The notes beneath the pieces are model-generated. The model did not search any database, had not been told where the DNA came from, and worked only from the letters and a program-made list of their open reading frames with translations. Made by a program: the position numbers and the translations under genes. Positions 5,481 to 5,559 of a DNA stretch of 5,559 nt are shown here, one piece after another. The DNA lies in contig CAIZHL010000571.1 in assembly GCA_903932755.1 (NCBI GenBank), positions 1-5,559 on the forward strand, in the 5' to 3' direction. Positions within the stretch are counted from its first letter, which is position 1. The number at the start of each line of letters is the position of its first letter. The DNA comes from an uncultured beta proteobacterium (lineage in GTDB: Bacteria; Pseudomonadota; Gammaproteobacteria; Burkholderiales; Rhodocyclaceae).

Positions 5481-5559
5481 ATGGAATTTTCACTCAACCC
5501 CCTGCTTCCCCTGTCCGGCTTTGCCGTCGGCGTCCTGGTCGGCCTGACCGGTGTCGGCG
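5481..5559 (+). CDS. TauE/SafE-family (TSUP) permease, N-terminal fragment
   Basis: Only the first 26 codons are in the window. They read MEFSLNPLLPLSGFAVGVLV followed by GLTGVG, a hydrophobic first membrane helix ending in the Gly-rich GxTGVG motif that marks the TauE/SafE/TSUP superfamily, inner-membrane carriers of sulfite, sulfonates and other anions. Position next to a CysB-type regulator supports sulfur-oxyanion transport, probably sulfate uptake or sulfite export; the direction cannot be told. Two in-frame ATGs are possible. That at 5481 has AGGA (5466-5469) 11 bases upstream. That at 5469 would add MHCI and has only a weak site. I prefer 5481, because the added residues look unlike the family start. 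Confidence 0.8.
   Translation, partial: MEFSLNPLLPLSGFAVGVLVGLTGVG

Overview
The window looks like a high-GC betaproteobacterial chromosome, probably Rhodocyclales or Nitrosomonadales (inference). The reasons are the close resemblance of PmbA, DarP and CysB to their proteobacterial families, the pmbA/darP divergent pair, and a TIGR02647-type small protein. There are two contrasting halves.

Positions 1 to about 2090 are accessory. They hold the C-terminal tail of an unidentified protein, a family 2 glycosyltransferase 26 bases behind it (probably one surface-polysaccharide operon), and then a decayed stretch of more than 1 kb. The decayed stretch contains a coding frame broken by an in-frame amber codon (1160-1594). 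That frame runs straight into the 5' end of an IS30-family element (about 1570-1760, minus strand), of which only the DNA-binding N-terminus of the transposase and a probable terminal repeat remain. Positions 1761-2090 hold no convincing gene.

Positions 2091 to the end are housekeeping genes. pmbA (tldE, minus) and darP (yjgA, plus) are divergent across an 84-base gap carrying a TATAAT box and a short dyad. A small TIGR02647-family gene (minus) converges on darP. The CysB-type sulfur regulator (minus) is divergent from a TauE/SafE-family permease (plus) that runs off the window. The CysB-like protein keeps all the residues known to hold sulfate in the Klebsiella protein, and the gap it shares with the permease contains an 8-bp perfect inverted repeat. 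The simplest reading is that CysB controls both itself and the sulfur-oxyanion permease.

I see no RNA gene, CRISPR array or defence system. The least explained items are the amber-interrupted frame of unknown family, the overlapping inverted repeats just before it, and the CysB/permease intergenic dyad.
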